In this document: in pieces, positions 1 through 8,832 of the stretch
How positions within the stretch are numbered: the first letter of the stretch is position 1
Layout of the letters: the number at the start of each line of letters is the position of its first letter
Assembly: GCF_030580995.1 (NCBI RefSeq)
Contig: NZ_JAUQSZ010000003.1
Location: forward strand, 248,001 to 312,000
Direction of reading: 5' to 3'
From: Sphingomonas immobilis
GTDB taxonomy: Bacteria > Pseudomonadota > Alphaproteobacteria > Sphingomonadales > Sphingomonadaceae
DNA: 64,000 bases
Translations under genes and position numbers: made by a program
Notes under the pieces: generated by a model
Told to the model about the DNA's origin: nothing
The model's input: the letters and a program-made list of their open reading frames with translations, nothing else
Database searches by the model: none

Positions 1-1
1 C

Positions 2-406
2 GTGATCACAGTGACCGGATATTCGGTACGACGCGACCGCGATCGCAAGATGATCATCTGCACCGTGAATGCGTCTTACGAGGAACAGCACTCCCTCACT
101 TTGCTCCCGGAACTGGCAGATGCGATTGCCTGGGCGCGCGCCTCTGCGTCGCTGAATGTCCTGTTTGACAATCGCGCAGGCCGCCCTCTTGCTCCAGCGA
201 CATCGGAAGCGATCCGCAAGATCATGTTTGAAGACGCGAGCCCCACCGATCGCGTCGCGATATTGGTGCCGTCCAGCGTCACGAAAGGCCTGGCACGCCC
301 GCAGACCAACGCACATTGCGGGCTTTTTCTCTCCGAGAGTGCGGCATTGATGTGGCTGATCGGCGAGCATCCGGCGCGACCCGGCGTTTACCAGGATGCC
401 ATTTGA
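2..406 (+). CDS. Hypothetical protein, possibly STAS/SpoIIAA-like (may be 5'-truncated)
   Basis: The frame opens with GTG at the second base of the window and runs 134 codons to a TGA, so the true start may lie outside. The product is soluble, with no signal peptide or membrane segment. Alternating short hydrophobic strands and helices (for example LNVLFDN, then VAILVPSS) resemble small SpoIIAA/STAS-like alpha/beta proteins, but I see no diagnostic motif. It precedes an HWE histidine kinase by about 210 bases and lies on the integrase side of the tRNA-Ser, so it may be cargo of an integrated element. The fold assignment is a guess. Confidence 0.5.
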   Translation: MITVTGYSVRRDRDRKMIICTVNASYEEQHSLTLLPELADAIAWARASASLNVLFDNRAGRPLAPATSEAIRKIMFEDASPTDRVAILVPSSVTKGLARPQTNAHCGLFLSESAALMWLIGEHPARPGVYQDAI

Positions 407-618
407 AACGAGCTTGAGCTTGAGGGCGCAAGCCAATTGCGCGGCGCGGCACTACAATCTTTGACCGTCGCTACCGGTTAAGGAAATGGCCGCGCGCGAT
501 CGTTAGCCAATTCGCAGCTCCCGTGATACGCAGTCATTGTCTCGCGACACGGTGTTATCGGAAAGTTGCTCCGAACGGATAGCATCCTGTCCAACCCGCG
601 CGGCTGCGCGGAGGACGA

Positions 619-1611
619 ATGAGCGATCAGCATGCGACTTGGGACGAAGGGGCGTTGCGGCGCGCAATCGACGCTGCAGAGGTCGCGTTGTGGCGCTGGA
701 ATGTCGACACCGACGCCCTACACATGGATGCTCGCGCTTATCGCCTGTGGGGCATAGCAGACGATGTTGTCGTAACGTTCGGTGCTCTCTCCGAGCATAT
801 TCATCCCGCTGACCGCGACCGCGTCGGCGCCGCGTTCAACGCGACGCGCGCTGGCCCGGGTGCCTATGAGATCGATTTTCGGATCGTGCTCGGCTCGGAA
901 ATCCGCTGGATTTCGGCGCGCGGCCAAGGCGGCGATGTCGGAATGATCGGGCGCCTCATGGCGGGCATCTTTCTCGACGTCACCGGACGCAAGCAAGCCG
1001 AGGAAGGGCATGAGCTGCTGGCTGGCGAAATGAGCCACCGGGTCAAGAATCTGCTCGCGATAGCGACGGGGTTGACGGCCATAACGTCACGCTCGGCGCG
1101 GTCCGCCAAAGACATGGCGGAACAGCTCACGGGCCGGCTGACGGCGCTTGGTCGAGCGCACGACCTTGTCAGGCCGATTGCTGGCAGCGATGGTGACGCC
1201 GCGCTGCTGGGTGACCTCCTGACTGTTCTGCTCGCTCCCTATGACGATGAGGGCGCTTTCGCCGGCCGCATCCGCGTCGCGGTGCCGCGCATGGGGATAG
1301 GAGAGACAAGCGCAACCACGCTTGCTCTGGTCATCCACGAACTGGCGACAAACTCTCTCAAATATGGCGCGCTATCCGACGAGAAGGGTACGCTTGATGT
1401 AAGCTGCGCCATCCAGGACGACGTCGTCGTGCTGATCTGGACCGAACGCGGCGGACCGGCGGTAGTGCCCCCTGCAAACGCCAAGGGTTTCGGCAGCGAT
1501 CTGGTCAATCGCAGCGTCAGGGGTCAGCTCGGCGGCAGCATCGACCATGACTGGTGCGCCGAAGGCGTCATCGTGACACTCCGCCTTGCCAAACAACGGC
1601 TAGCGAACTGA
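619..1611 (+). CDS. PAS domain-containing HWE-family sensor histidine kinase
   Basis: 330-residue cytoplasmic sensor kinase without membrane segments. An N-terminal PAS-like domain spans about residues 15-125, followed by the phospho-acceptor helix with H140 in SHRVKNLL. The ATP-binding domain has the N-box with N245 (ELATNSLKYG) and the WTE signature at 275-277 followed by GGP, which defines the HWE class. Such kinases pass phosphate to single response regulators and often carry light- or redox-sensing PAS (LOV) domains. I do not see the LOV cysteine motif, so the signal is unknown. The ATG at 619 follows a GGAGGA ribosome site. No response regulator is adjacent; PhyR at 33.8 kb is a conceivable partner because this kinase family feeds the general stress response (inference). 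Confidence 0.85.
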   Translation: MSDQHATWDEGALRRAIDAAEVALWRWNVDTDALHMDARAYRLWGIADDVVVTFGALSEHIHPADRDRVGAAFNATRAGPGAYEIDFRIVLGSEIRWISARGQGGDVGMIGRLMAGIFLDVTGRKQAEEGHELLAGEMSHRVKNLLAIATGLTAITSRSARSAKDMAEQLTGRLTALGRAHDLVRPIAGSDGDAALLGDLLTVLLAPYDDEGAFAGRIRVAVPRMGIGETSATTLALVIHELATNSLKYGALSDEKGTLDVSCAIQDDVVVLIWTERGGPAVVPPANAKGFGSDLVNRSVRGQLGGSIDHDWCAEGVIVTLRLAKQRLAN

Positions 1612-1762
1612 GCCACTGCGAGTCCAACGTTGCCACGATGCCGGCTCGGGTCCACCTACTAACCGGCGCTACTGCAAGCGGACACCCCAGCGCCCGGACG
1701 AAGCCCTATTCATCAATATCTTAATTGATAGCGACGATACTTGGAGGCCTGGAGAATGGCGT

Positions 1763-2161
1763 ATGTTGCAAATCGTCTACATCAGTAGCGCTCTATCGTC
1801 GGTTACGAATGCCGACGTATCGAGCTTGCTCGCTCGCTCACGTACGAACAATCAGCGAGATGGGATCACAGGGCTGCTGTTCTTCAACGGTCAGCGCTTT
1901 CTCCAAGCGCTTGAAGGGCCCGACGAGCATGTAGAGCGCACGATAGCGAAGATCGCGACCGACCCACGACATCGTGCGCTGGTCACCCTCTCCCGCCGTA
2001 CCATTGTTGCTAGAGAGTTTGGCGATTGGGCAATGGCATCGTTTGGCCCGCTCGACCGTGATGGAAAGGTTGCCATCGCCCGGATCGACACGCTGACCGC
2101 CCAAGCATCACCGAATGTCCGCGCGCTATTCACCAGCTATGCGAGACTGCGCGCGGCGTAA
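1763..2161 (+). CDS. BLUF domain blue-light sensor protein
   Basis: 132-residue stand-alone BLUF protein, a flavin-binding blue-light receptor. The conserved photocycle residues are visible: Y6 (IVYIS), N30 (NNQRDGITG), Q48 (RFLQALEG), and W89 with M91 near the end of the domain (FGDWAMAS). The remainder is a short C-terminal cap without an output domain, as in short BLUF proteins that act through a partner. It begins about 150 bases after the HWE kinase stop and is read in the same direction. Physical pairing with a histidine kinase suggests, but does not show, that the two act together. Confidence 0.88.
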   Translation: MLQIVYISSALSSVTNADVSSLLARSRTNNQRDGITGLLFFNGQRFLQALEGPDEHVERTIAKIATDPRHRALVTLSRRTIVAREFGDWAMASFGPLDRDGKVAIARIDTLTAQASPNVRALFTSYARLRAA

Positions 2162-2182
2162 CAGACCGCAGCCCCTTCGGGC

Positions 2183-2458
2183 TCATTTCGGCCGATCTGC
2201 CGGATAGTCTTCGGGTTTGACGCTGCCGACATTGGGGCGGTCTTCGACTTTTTCGGTCGGCTGCCCGCCCGGCGTATCGTTCTGTCCGCGATCGAGCGTA
2301 TCGCTAGGGCTGCGCGCATCGCCTTCACGCTGATGCTCAGTCGAGATATTAGGCGCAGGTTGTGTCTTGGTCGCCGTATTGGGCGCCAAGCCTTTCTTGC
2401 CCGGTTCGGTCGACAGGTTCGGACGGGGCTGTGTTTTGGTGCTCGTGTCGTCGGCCAT
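2183..2458 (-). CDS. Small hydrophilic protein with internal repeat, unknown function
   Basis: 91 residues, extremely polar, rich in P, T, K, D and N, with no predicted membrane or signal segment. A motif KTQPxPNxSTE occurs twice, at about residues 8-18 and 31-41, so part of the protein arose by a short tandem duplication. The ATG at 2458 is chosen because AAGGAG lies eight bases upstream; a longer in-frame extension has no such site. A sequence matching the EcfG stress promoter lies just upstream (2480-2505). It looks intrinsically disordered. I do not recognise a family; a role as a stress protectant is only a guess. Confidence 0.7.
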   Translation of the reverse strand: MADDTSTKTQPRPNLSTEPGKKGLAPNTATKTQPAPNISTEHQREGDARSPSDTLDRGQNDTPGGQPTEKVEDRPNVGSVKPEDYPADRPK

Positions 2459-2479
2459 CAGAAATCTCCTTAAGACTTC

Positions 2480-2505
2480 AACGAACCGGTCATGAACGGC
2501 GTTCC
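2480..2505 (-). promoter_or_regulatory. Candidate EcfG-type stress promoter
   Basis: Read on the minus strand: GGAAC, 17 bases, then CGTT. This fits the alphaproteobacterial EcfG/RpoE2 consensus (GGAAC, 18-19 bases, TT). It would start transcription around 2472, just before the ribosome site of the small hydrophilic gene at 2458. The match is exact but short, so chance is possible. Confidence 0.45.
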
Positions 2506-2694
2506 GTTGGTGGTTCGGTATCTTCGTTGAGGAACACATTTCGGTACGAACATTCTCTGCCACCGCAAGATGGACGCTTACATCGCCAGTGCCGGGCATC
2601 AGCACGAGCCAAGGGCGCTTCGCCATGACTCGCGCCAGCGGCCCTGCGGCGAGACAACCTGCTCGCGCGCGGTATTTTCTCGCGCAGGAATGAT

Positions 2695-3873
2695 TCAACT
2701 GGAATCTGTCGCCACATCGTAACCGCAATATTTCGCCCATTTCTTCATCAGCTTCCGACGTTTCATGAACAGGTCGCCGCGCCGATAGGCCGCTTCGGTT
2801 TTCCCCGCGATGACGTGCGCCAAGGCCATCTCACAAACCTCATTCGGAATGTTTGTCGTTTCCGAGGCCCAATCGCGAAAGGTGGAGCGGAATCCATGAA
2901 CCGTTTCGGGCCGGCCCATACGGCGGAGTAACATGGGCATGGCCATGTTCGAGAGCGGCTTGTCTCGAGCGACTGTTTTGAAGATAAGCCCAACTCGCTG
3001 CTCCTCGGGCGTGGCTTTGAGCAAGCACAGAGCGGGGGTCGAAAGCGGAACCCGGTGTTCGCGCTCGGATTTCATGCGCTCGGCAGGAACAATCCAGACC
3101 TTCTGAAGCAGGTCGATCTCGTCCCATTGCGCGGCCACGATTTCGTTCGTCCTCGCAGCCGTCAGGATAAGGAATTCGAGGGCCCGTGCCGCAGTGCCTT
3201 CTCGAGCACGAAGCTTCCGGATGAACACCTTGATCTTGGCAAACGGCAAGGCGGCGTGGTGGCCTCTGAGACCTTTGCGCCGCCGCGGAAGCAACTGGTC
3301 GAGATGGCCGCGCCAGCGCGCCGGATTCTCGCCGTCGCGCAGCCCTTCTGCTTTGGCAGCATTGAGGACGCTTTCAATGCGCCCTCTCAGCCTATTGGCG
3401 GTCTCAGGCACCCTGGACCAGTGCGGCTTTAGCACCCGCAAGATTTCTGGCGTGCCAATTTCCTCGAGGATCATCTTGCGGAGTGGTGCGGCGTACACGG
3501 TCAGCGTCATTTTCCACTGTGCGACGTGCTTTTCGTTGCGGAACGTCGCGCTCATCGTCTCAAAGAAAGCATCGGCATAGGTACCAAAAGTGACATTGCG
3601 TTCGGCACGATCGCGTTCGGCTTTCGGATTCTTGCCTTCGGCGATCAGCGCTCGGCATTCCGCAGCCCGCTCTCGCGCCTTGGCCAGCGACAGAATTCCC
3701 GCACCGCCCAGGCCCAGCTCGCAGCGTGCGCCGCGCCATGAATAGCGGTAAACCCAGCGACGCCGGCTTTCGCCTATGATGAGGTACAGGCCACCGCCAT
3801 CGGCATATTTGCCGGGCTTTGTCAGATTCGCGATTTTGAGGGCGGTAAGGCGGTGTATCGCGCGCGCGGTCAT
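2695..3873 (-). CDS. Tyrosine recombinase/integrase next to tRNA-Ser
   Basis: 392-residue phage/island-type integrase. The N-terminus (about 1-90) is an arm-type DNA-binding domain of the DUF4102 kind (ADGGGLYL, then YRYSWRG), followed by a core-binding domain and a C-terminal catalytic domain. Active-site residues visible are R241 (AARTNE), K268, H326 and R329 (HGFRSTF), H353 (LAHVIAG) and the nucleophile Y363 (AAYRRGDL), so the enzyme looks intact. The ATG at 3873 (MTARAIHR) is preferred over a longer frame because family members begin there. It reads away from the 3' end of tRNA-Ser(CGA), about 220 bases off, the usual arrangement for an element integrated into a tRNA 3' end. The element would extend leftward past the window edge. 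Confidence 0.93.
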   Translation of the reverse strand: MTARAIHRLTALKIANLTKPGKYADGGGLYLIIGESRRRWVYRYSWRGARCELGLGGAGILSLAKARERAAECRALIAEGKNPKAERDRAERNVTFGTYADAFFETMSATFRNEKHVAQWKMTLTVYAAPLRKMILEEIGTPEILRVLKPHWSRVPETANRLRGRIESVLNAAKAEGLRDGENPARWRGHLDQLLPRRRKGLRGHHAALPFAKIKVFIRKLRAREGTAARALEFLILTAARTNEIVAAQWDEIDLLQKVWIVPAERMKSEREHRVPLSTPALCLLKATPEEQRVGLIFKTVARDKPLSNMAMPMLLRRMGRPETVHGFRSTFRDWASETTNIPNEVCEMALAHVIAGKTEAAYRRGDLFMKRRKLMKKWAKYCGYDVATDSS

Positions 3874-3945
3874 AGTCTCGAACTCCGGTTCAAGACCCCT
3901 TCCCGCCATGGGTCGGATAGGGATTCCAGCAAATGCGCCTTGATC

Positions 3946-3967
3946 GGGTCCCCCATTGGGTCCCCCA
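3946..3967. repeat. Tandem 10-bp repeat GGGTCCCCCA, 12-bp period
   Basis: Two perfect copies of gggtccccca start at 3946 and 3958, between the integrase start and the tRNA-Ser. They lie in a non-coding stretch and could be part of the recombination region or a regulatory site of the integrase gene. No function is known to me. Confidence 0.5.
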
Positions 3968-3993
3968 ATTGCGGCGCGCTTGCACGATCCGGC

Positions 3994-4073
3994 TTGAGAC
4001 TAAGCGAGACGCCTGTGATTCTCAAGCGCTTGATATTTAAGGGTTTTTGAGACGTCTTGAGACGGTCTGAGAC
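3994..4073. repeat. Five phased 7-bp repeats, candidate integrase arm-type sites
   Basis: The heptamer TTGAGAC or a close variant occurs at 3994, 4004 (gcgagac), 4047, 4057 and 4067 (ctgagac). Within each group copies are spaced exactly 10 bp, one helical turn, and all point the same way. They sit between the integrase start and the tRNA 3' end at 4092, where arm-type binding sites of tyrosine recombinases are expected. A perfect 12-bp palindrome (tcaagcgcttga, 4022-4033) lies between the two groups. Binding by the integrase is inferred. Confidence 0.5.
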
Positions 4074-4091
4074 TCTGTGAAAAGGCATAGT

Positions 4092-4181
<90 letters not shown>

Positions 4182-4328
4182 GCGAGGTCGTAAGATGCCG
4201 TCTGATGGAAGGACCAAAGAGCCGGCACCGGTCGGTGAGCGGGCGCCTCTAACGCAATCGTCACAGGCAGACAAGAGCGTGTGTCGCTATCTTCTTGTGC
4301 GGCCGCGAACACACCCTAGATTGGTGTG

Positions 4329-4709
4329 ATGCAACGCACGACCCTCTCGGCTCCGCCCTTCGATTCGGCGGTGCCGCTTCCCGCCATCACGCACGCCCGT
4401 TTCGCGATCGGCGATGTGGTGCGGCACCGGAGCTACGATTTCCGGGGCGTGATCTTCGACGTCGATCCGGTCTTCGCGAACAGCGAGGAGTGGTATGAAT
4501 CGATCCCGGAAAGCGCCCGCCCGCGCAAGGATCAGCCCTATTATCACCTGCTCGCCGAGAACACCGAGTCGAGCTACGTCGCGTATGTGAGCCAGCAGAA
4601 TCTGGTGGTCGATGATACCGACGAGCCGGTCGATCATCCCGCCATCGCCGGGCTGTTCACCGAATTTGCCGACGGCCGCTACACCCTCCGCCGCGAGCAC
4701 CGCCACTAA
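4329..4709 (+). CDS. hspQ: Heat shock protein HspQ (YccV-like hemimethylated DNA-binding family)
   Basis: 126 residues matching the HspQ/YccV family throughout: FAIGDVVRHRSYDFRGVIF, then DQPYYHLLAE, then YVSQQNL. In enterobacteria HspQ is a small heat-inducible protein that modulates Lon and chaperone activity and was first described as binding hemimethylated oriC DNA. The ATG at 4329 directly follows a GTG; I take the ATG. The first 22 residues are extra relative to the conserved core. It is a single-gene unit ended by a strong hairpin at 4733. Confidence 0.88.
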   Translation: MQRTTLSAPPFDSAVPLPAITHARFAIGDVVRHRSYDFRGVIFDVDPVFANSEEWYESIPESARPRKDQPYYHLLAENTESSYVAYVSQQNLVVDDTDEPVDHPAIAGLFTEFADGRYTLRREHRH

Positions 4710-4732
4710 GTACTCTGACGACAGCGTAGAAG

Positions 4733-4762
4733 CCCCGGCGGATCGCTCCGCCGGGGTCTTTC
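4733..4762 (+). terminator. Rho-independent-type terminator after hspQ
   Basis: Perfect 10-bp stem ccccggcgga/tccgccgggg (4733-4742 with 4747-4756), loop tcgc, followed by tctttc. It lies 24 bases after the hspQ stop and also faces the 3' end of the convergent TonB receptor gene, so it may serve both. Confidence 0.8.
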
Positions 4763-4808
4763 GTGTGCCGGAACCCGGGACGCTTCGCCTCCCGGGGCCC
4801 TGCCCTTG

Positions 4809-7469
4809 TCAATATTTGGCGCGCAGGCGGACGTACCAGAAGCCGCCATTGAGACCGAAAGGCCCGCCGCTCGACGGATAGATCTGACCGTCCGAGCTGC
4901 CGCCGGTGATCGGGAAGATCGAATTCGACAGCGGCGACAGCTTGTCGGGGCGCTCGTCGAGGATGTTCTGCCCACCGACCGTCACCGAGTAATTCTCGGT
5001 AATGTTGTACGTCACGTCGAGATCGCTGACGAACTTCGAGCCGAAGGTCTGCGCCGGGCCGTAGCTGATCGCCGCTTTCCACCAGCTGTAGAAATTCTCG
5101 CGGAAGTTGATGCTCAGCGGGCCGAGCGCCCAGTTGGTGGTGAACACCGCGCGGTGATTCGGCGCGCCATGCTCGATATCGAGAATCTGGTCACTACTGA
5201 TCGAGGAGCCGGGCCGGGTGACCTCTGTCTTGTTGTAGTTATAGGCGAGCGTGAAGTTGATGATCGCCTCGCTCAGCGAGGTCTTGTAGGTCGCCACGAC
5301 GTCGATACCGCGCGTCCGGGTATCGAAATCGTTGGTGAAATACTGAACCGAGCCGCCAACCCCGACCGCCGCCAGCGCAGGCTGCGCGGCAATGTTCGCC
5401 GCCGTCACGTTGAAGGTTTTCGAAACGCCGATGCGGTCGCTCACGTCGATCTGATAGGCGTCGATCGTCAGCTTCAGGTTCTGCGCGGGGGACAGCACGA
5501 CGCCGAAGCCATAGTTCATCGACGTTTCGGGGCGCAGCGGCACCGCGCCGTAGAAACGCGAGATCGCCGTATCGACCGGATAGGTGCCCGTCTGCGTCTG
5601 CACGCCGTTGTTGAATGCGGTCGTCAGGATCGAGGTGTGCGACTGGCCCGGCGATGGCGCGTGGAAGCCGTTGCCGATCGTGCCGCGAACCGAGAGGAAA
5701 TCGGTCGCCTTCCAGATCGCGTTGAACTTGCCCACCCACGATCCGCCGAACGTGTTGTAATTCTCGTAACGGCCCGCAGCGCCGACGCTCAGATTTTCGA
5801 CGATGTCGGTTTCGAGATCGACATAGGCCGCGAAGCTGCGCTGCGTCCAACTCCCGGCTGCGTCCGGGCTGGTGCCGCCATAGCCACTGGCACCCGGCGA
5901 CTGCCCCTGCGTTTCGCGGGGATCCGTCGGCGTGTAGAGCGAATAGACGCCGGGCGAGACCAGAGTGTACAGCGTCTGAGCCGAGGCATAAGGCCCTGCG
6001 CCATAGGACTGCACGTCACCGGCGGTCAGCGTGTATTTCTCCTGCCGGAATTCGCCGCCGCCGGAGATCGTCAGCGGGCTCGCGAAGCCGACTTCGATCG
6101 GATAGCTCAAATCGATGTTGGCGTTGATTTCCTCCTGCTGGAGCGCGCCGAACTTGAAGCTGGTCTGCGACTGCGGGCCGTAAGAGCCGTTGAGCGAGCC
6201 GAACATCGACAGGTCGAGCGTGTTCTTCGCATAGGTGCCCGACAGATCGTAGGTGAAGTCGCCTGCGCTGCCCTTGTAGCCGAGCGTACCGTAGAACTGC
6301 TCGCTCACACCGACGAACTGCGGGGTGAACCCACCCGGGTAGACCGACGTGAACTGGAAGTTGTTGGCGTCGCGTACGAACCCGCCCGTCGGGCAGGTTG
6401 CGTTGCCGGCGGGGCACGGCGTCAGATAATAGATCTTCTTGAAATAGTCGTTGGCGCTGCCGCCGCCGATGCCGGTCGTGGTCGGGAAGGACCAGTCGAG
6501 CACGGGACGATAGTTGAAGCTCTGAGTCGCCTTCGAGCGCGCATAGTTGGCGAACAGATAGATCTTGCTGCTGTCGGTGACGTTGAGCGCCGAGTTGACG
6601 AAGAACTTGTAGCTCTCGGTCGGCGACGAGCCCCAGATCTGCGCCGGGCCTGGATAGTTGGGGATCCGGTTGACGACGCCGGGCTGTGCCTGCGCGAGGA
6701 ACACTGCCGAGGGGCGCGTCACGCCGCGGCTGGTCTGGCCGTCGTTATTGTATTCGCCGGCGATGTTGATGAAACCGAGATCGCCGATACCGAAGCCAAC
6801 GTCGCCCGCGACCTGCACGCTCTTGCCGTCGCCGTTCTGGTAATATTGACCATAGCGCGCCTGCAGCTCGATGCCGGTCTTTTCCTTGAGACCGTAGTTG
6901 AGCACGCCCGCGATCGCGTCCGATCCGTATTGCGCGGTCGCACCGTCGCGCAGCACCTGCAGGTTGCCGACCGCGATCGCCGGGATCAGCGAGATGTCGG
7001 CACCCTGCGAAGCCGCCGAAAGCGCGGTGTCGGAGCCGCCGGCGACCTGCACCAGCGCGGAGCGGTTGTAGCGCTTGCCGTTGATCATCACGAGCACTTC
7101 GCTGGCCGGCAGGCCGCGCAGCGACGGCGCGCGCACGAAGGTCGATGCGTCGGTGATGGTGTTCTGCGGCACGTAGAAGGACGGGATGATGTTCTTGACG
7201 ATGTCGAGCATGTTGCCCGACGGCTGGTTGGTGAGCTCGGTCGCGCTGATGACGTCGATCGGCGAGGCGGAACTCGTCACGGTGCGATCCGTACGGCGCG
7301 TGCCGAGCACGATGACGTCGGTTTTCTCGTCATCGGGTGCCACTGTGGCATCGGACGGCGGCGCATCGGGCGCGAGAGCGGCGGGCGCATCGGCCGGCGC
7401 GGCAAAAGCTGGCGTTGCCGCAATACTGGCTACCGCCAGCGCGAGCAGCGAAATCGAGTTCTTAATCAT
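4809..7469 (-). CDS. TonB-dependent outer membrane receptor
   Basis: 886-residue outer membrane receptor for active uptake of an unknown substrate. It has an N-terminal signal peptide (MIKNSISLLALAVASIAATPAFA), a TonB-box-like stretch after residue 48 (KTDVIVLG), a plug domain (about 65-185, with SLRGLPASEVLVMINGKR and DGATAQYGSDAIAGV) and a long 22-strand-type barrel ending in an aromatic-basic C-terminus (LRAKY). The gene stands alone, with no binding-protein or ABC genes adjacent, which is common among the many TonB receptors of sphingomonads. Length and plug type are closest to receptors often annotated as TonB-dependent receptor plug proteins; siderophore, sugar or peptide substrates are all possible. 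Confidence 0.93.
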   Translation of the reverse strand: MIKNSISLLALAVASIAATPAFAAPADAPAALAPDAPPSDATVAPDDEKTDVIVLGTRRTDRTVTSSASPIDVISATELTNQPSGNMLDIVKNIIPSFYVPQNTITDASTFVRAPSLRGLPASEVLVMINGKRYNRSALVQVAGGSDTALSAASQGADISLIPAIAVGNLQVLRDGATAQYGSDAIAGVLNYGLKEKTGIELQARYGQYYQNGDGKSVQVAGDVGFGIGDLGFINIAGEYNNDGQTSRGVTRPSAVFLAQAQPGVVNRIPNYPGPAQIWGSSPTESYKFFVNSALNVTDSSKIYLFANYARSKATQSFNYRPVLDWSFPTTTGIGGGSANDYFKKIYYLTPCPAGNATCPTGGFVRDANNFQFTSVYPGGFTPQFVGVSEQFYGTLGYKGSAGDFTYDLSGTYAKNTLDLSMFGSLNGSYGPQSQTSFKFGALQQEEINANIDLSYPIEVGFASPLTISGGGEFRQEKYTLTAGDVQSYGAGPYASAQTLYTLVSPGVYSLYTPTDPRETQGQSPGASGYGGTSPDAAGSWTQRSFAAYVDLETDIVENLSVGAAGRYENYNTFGGSWVGKFNAIWKATDFLSVRGTIGNGFHAPSPGQSHTSILTTAFNNGVQTQTGTYPVDTAISRFYGAVPLRPETSMNYGFGVVLSPAQNLKLTIDAYQIDVSDRIGVSKTFNVTAANIAAQPALAAVGVGGSVQYFTNDFDTRTRGIDVVATYKTSLSEAIINFTLAYNYNKTEVTRPGSSISSDQILDIEHGAPNHRAVFTTNWALGPLSINFRENFYSWWKAAISYGPAQTFGSKFVSDLDVTYNITENYSVTVGGQNILDERPDKLSPLSNSIFPITGGSSDGQIYPSSGGPFGLNGGFWYVRLRAKY

Positions 7470-8000
7470 ATCGTCTGAGTCCCCCAGGCTGATTCCGGTG
7501 GCTCTCAGGCTGTCCGCCCCTGACTATGTCTTTTCGTTGATGCTCCTTCGTTCCGCCTGCTTTTCTCAGATGCCGGTCTTTTCGCCGTACACCCCGACCG
7601 GACGCGCGCTACCCCTTGCCGCAAAGCGCAGCACGTCGGGGAAAACCCGCCATTCGATCTGTTCTGGTCGGCGATACGGAAACATCCCCCCGTTCGCCGA
7701 ATCGGATGACGCCACAACGCTCGCCGCATTGCAACATAAACTTCACGATTTTCGGGACGCCTCGGACCAATGGGCAAGTCCATCGGGAAGTGATGCAGAC
7801 CTGCAACGATTTCAGCACCTTGCCGCATCACTATTCGCAACGCATCGTACGAAAAATGTGCGCACCGCGTGCCTGCAAAACCGGCTGCCAAATGGCTTTC
7901 CAAGGTTGACAGCCGCGCCACCTTCGCATAGCTGGCGCTTCTTTCCCGCGCCGGGGCTGTCCTCAGCGTGGGCCATAGGTATTTGAAAGTGATGAAGGCC
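7470..8000. other. Divergent intergenic region between TonB receptor and rplU
   Basis: About 530 bases separate the two divergent starts. Reading frames here are short, have no ribosome sites and show no protein-like composition. Apart from the candidate rplU promoter near its right end I find no clear element. I looked for a cobalamin-type riboswitch before the receptor and did not find its conserved boxes. Confidence 0.6.
7906..7934 (+). promoter_or_regulatory. Candidate housekeeping promoter for rplU-rpmA
   Basis: TTGACA at 7906-7911, 17 bases, then TAGCTG. The -35 box is perfect and the -10 is poor, as is common in alphaproteobacteria. Transcription would begin near 7942, about 60 bases before the rplU start. 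Confidence 0.5.
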
Positions 8001-8378
8001 ATGTTCGCAGTCGTGCGCACGGGCGGCAAGCAGTATCGCGTTGCCGCTGGAGACAAGATCGTCGTCGAGAAGCTCGACGGGGAAGCCGGTTCGTCGATCA
8101 CGCTCGGCGATGTCCTGCTCGCGGGCGAAGGCTCCGAGCTGCAGTCGGTCGACGGCCTCACCGTCTCGGCCGAAATCATCGCGCAGGCGAAGGGCGAGAA
8201 GGTCATCGTCTTCAAGAAGCGCCGCCGTCACAACTATCGCCGCCGCAACGGCCACCGCCAGCAGCACACGATCCTGAAGATCGTGAGCATCGGCGCTGCC
8301 GAGAAGAAGGCGAAGACCAAGAAGGCCGATTCGGCCCCCGCAGCAGCCGAGGGCGAAGCCCCGGCAGCGCAGGCGTAA
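8001..8378 (+). CDS. rplU: 50S ribosomal protein L21
   Basis: 125 residues. The L21 core spans about residues 1-101 ([14 protein letters not shown] at the start, [15 protein letters not shown] toward the end) and binds 23S rRNA in the large subunit. It is followed by an Ala/Lys/Glu-rich tail of about 24 residues, a feature of alphaproteobacterial L21. The start is the ATG at 8001, where all L21 proteins begin; an upstream in-frame extension is not conserved. It is co-transcribed with rpmA 13 bases downstream. Confidence 0.97.
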   Translation: MFAVVRTGGKQYRVAAGDKIVVEKLDGEAGSSITLGDVLLAGEGSELQSVDGLTVSAEIIAQAKGEKVIVFKKRRRHNYRRRNGHRQQHTILKIVSIGAAEKKAKTKKADSAPAAAEGEAPAAQA

Positions 8379-8391
8379 GGAGTAGATCGAG

Positions 8392-8661
8392 ATGGCACAT
8401 AAGAAAGCAGGCGGTTCGTCGCGCAACGGTCGTGATTCGGCCGGCCGTCGCCTTGGCGTGAAGAAGTTCGGTGGCGAGATCGCCATTCCGGGCAACATTC
8501 TCGTGCGCCAGCGCGGCACCAAGTTCTACCCGGGCGTGAACGTCGGCATGGGCAAGGACCATACCCTTTTCGCGCTCGTCGAAGGCCGCGTGGCCTTCCA
8601 TCAGGGCAAGCTCGGCCGCAAGTTCTGCTCGGTCGAGATGGTGGCGGAAGCCGCCGAATAA
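8392..8661 (+). CDS. rpmA: 50S ribosomal protein L27
   Basis: 89 residues with the unmistakable L27 N-terminus [18 protein letters not shown], which reaches toward the peptidyl transferase centre. The length is normal. It directly follows rplU, forming the usual two-gene operon upstream of obgE. The operon is closed by two hairpins, one immediately after the stop (gggcaacc/ggttgccc, about 8661-8682) and a classical terminator at 8722. Confidence 0.98.
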   Translation: MAHKKAGGSSRNGRDSAGRRLGVKKFGGEIAIPGNILVRQRGTKFYPGVNVGMGKDHTLFALVEGRVAFHQGKLGRKFCSVEMVAEAAE

Positions 8662-8721
8662 CGGGCAACCGGACGGGTTGCCCACCAGGGCGACCCGGGT
8701 GTCCGAAACGGATACCGAAAC

Positions 8722-8753
8722 AAGGGAGACGGGTCGCCCCGGCTCCCTTTTTT
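8722..8753 (+). terminator. Terminator of rplU-rpmA
   Basis: Hairpin with agggag/ctccct outer stem and cggg/cccg inner stem, followed by six T residues (8748-8753). It ends the ribosomal operon before the GNAT gene. Confidence 0.8.
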
Positions 8754-8832
8754 CATGCTCCCTCCACGGCTTCTGTCGCGTCCCTGTCATCCCGGCATGC
8801 GAGCGCAGCGGCAACGACGAGGAGAGAGTCGC

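Noticed and set aside
1-3900. Second copy of the tRNA-Ser 3' end marking the other border of the element
   Set aside because: No repeat of the last 20 or so bases of the tRNA is visible in the first 4 kb, so the left border must be outside the window, or the element is not a simple integration.
4806-7478. 890-codon plus-strand frame over the TonB receptor
   Set aside because: Exact antisense of a receptor with signal peptide, plug and barrel; the frame's product is a low-complexity Arg/Val/Asp sequence.
7470-7900. Riboswitch upstream of the TonB receptor
   Set aside because: I looked for the conserved cobalamin box and thiamine motif on the minus strand and found neither.
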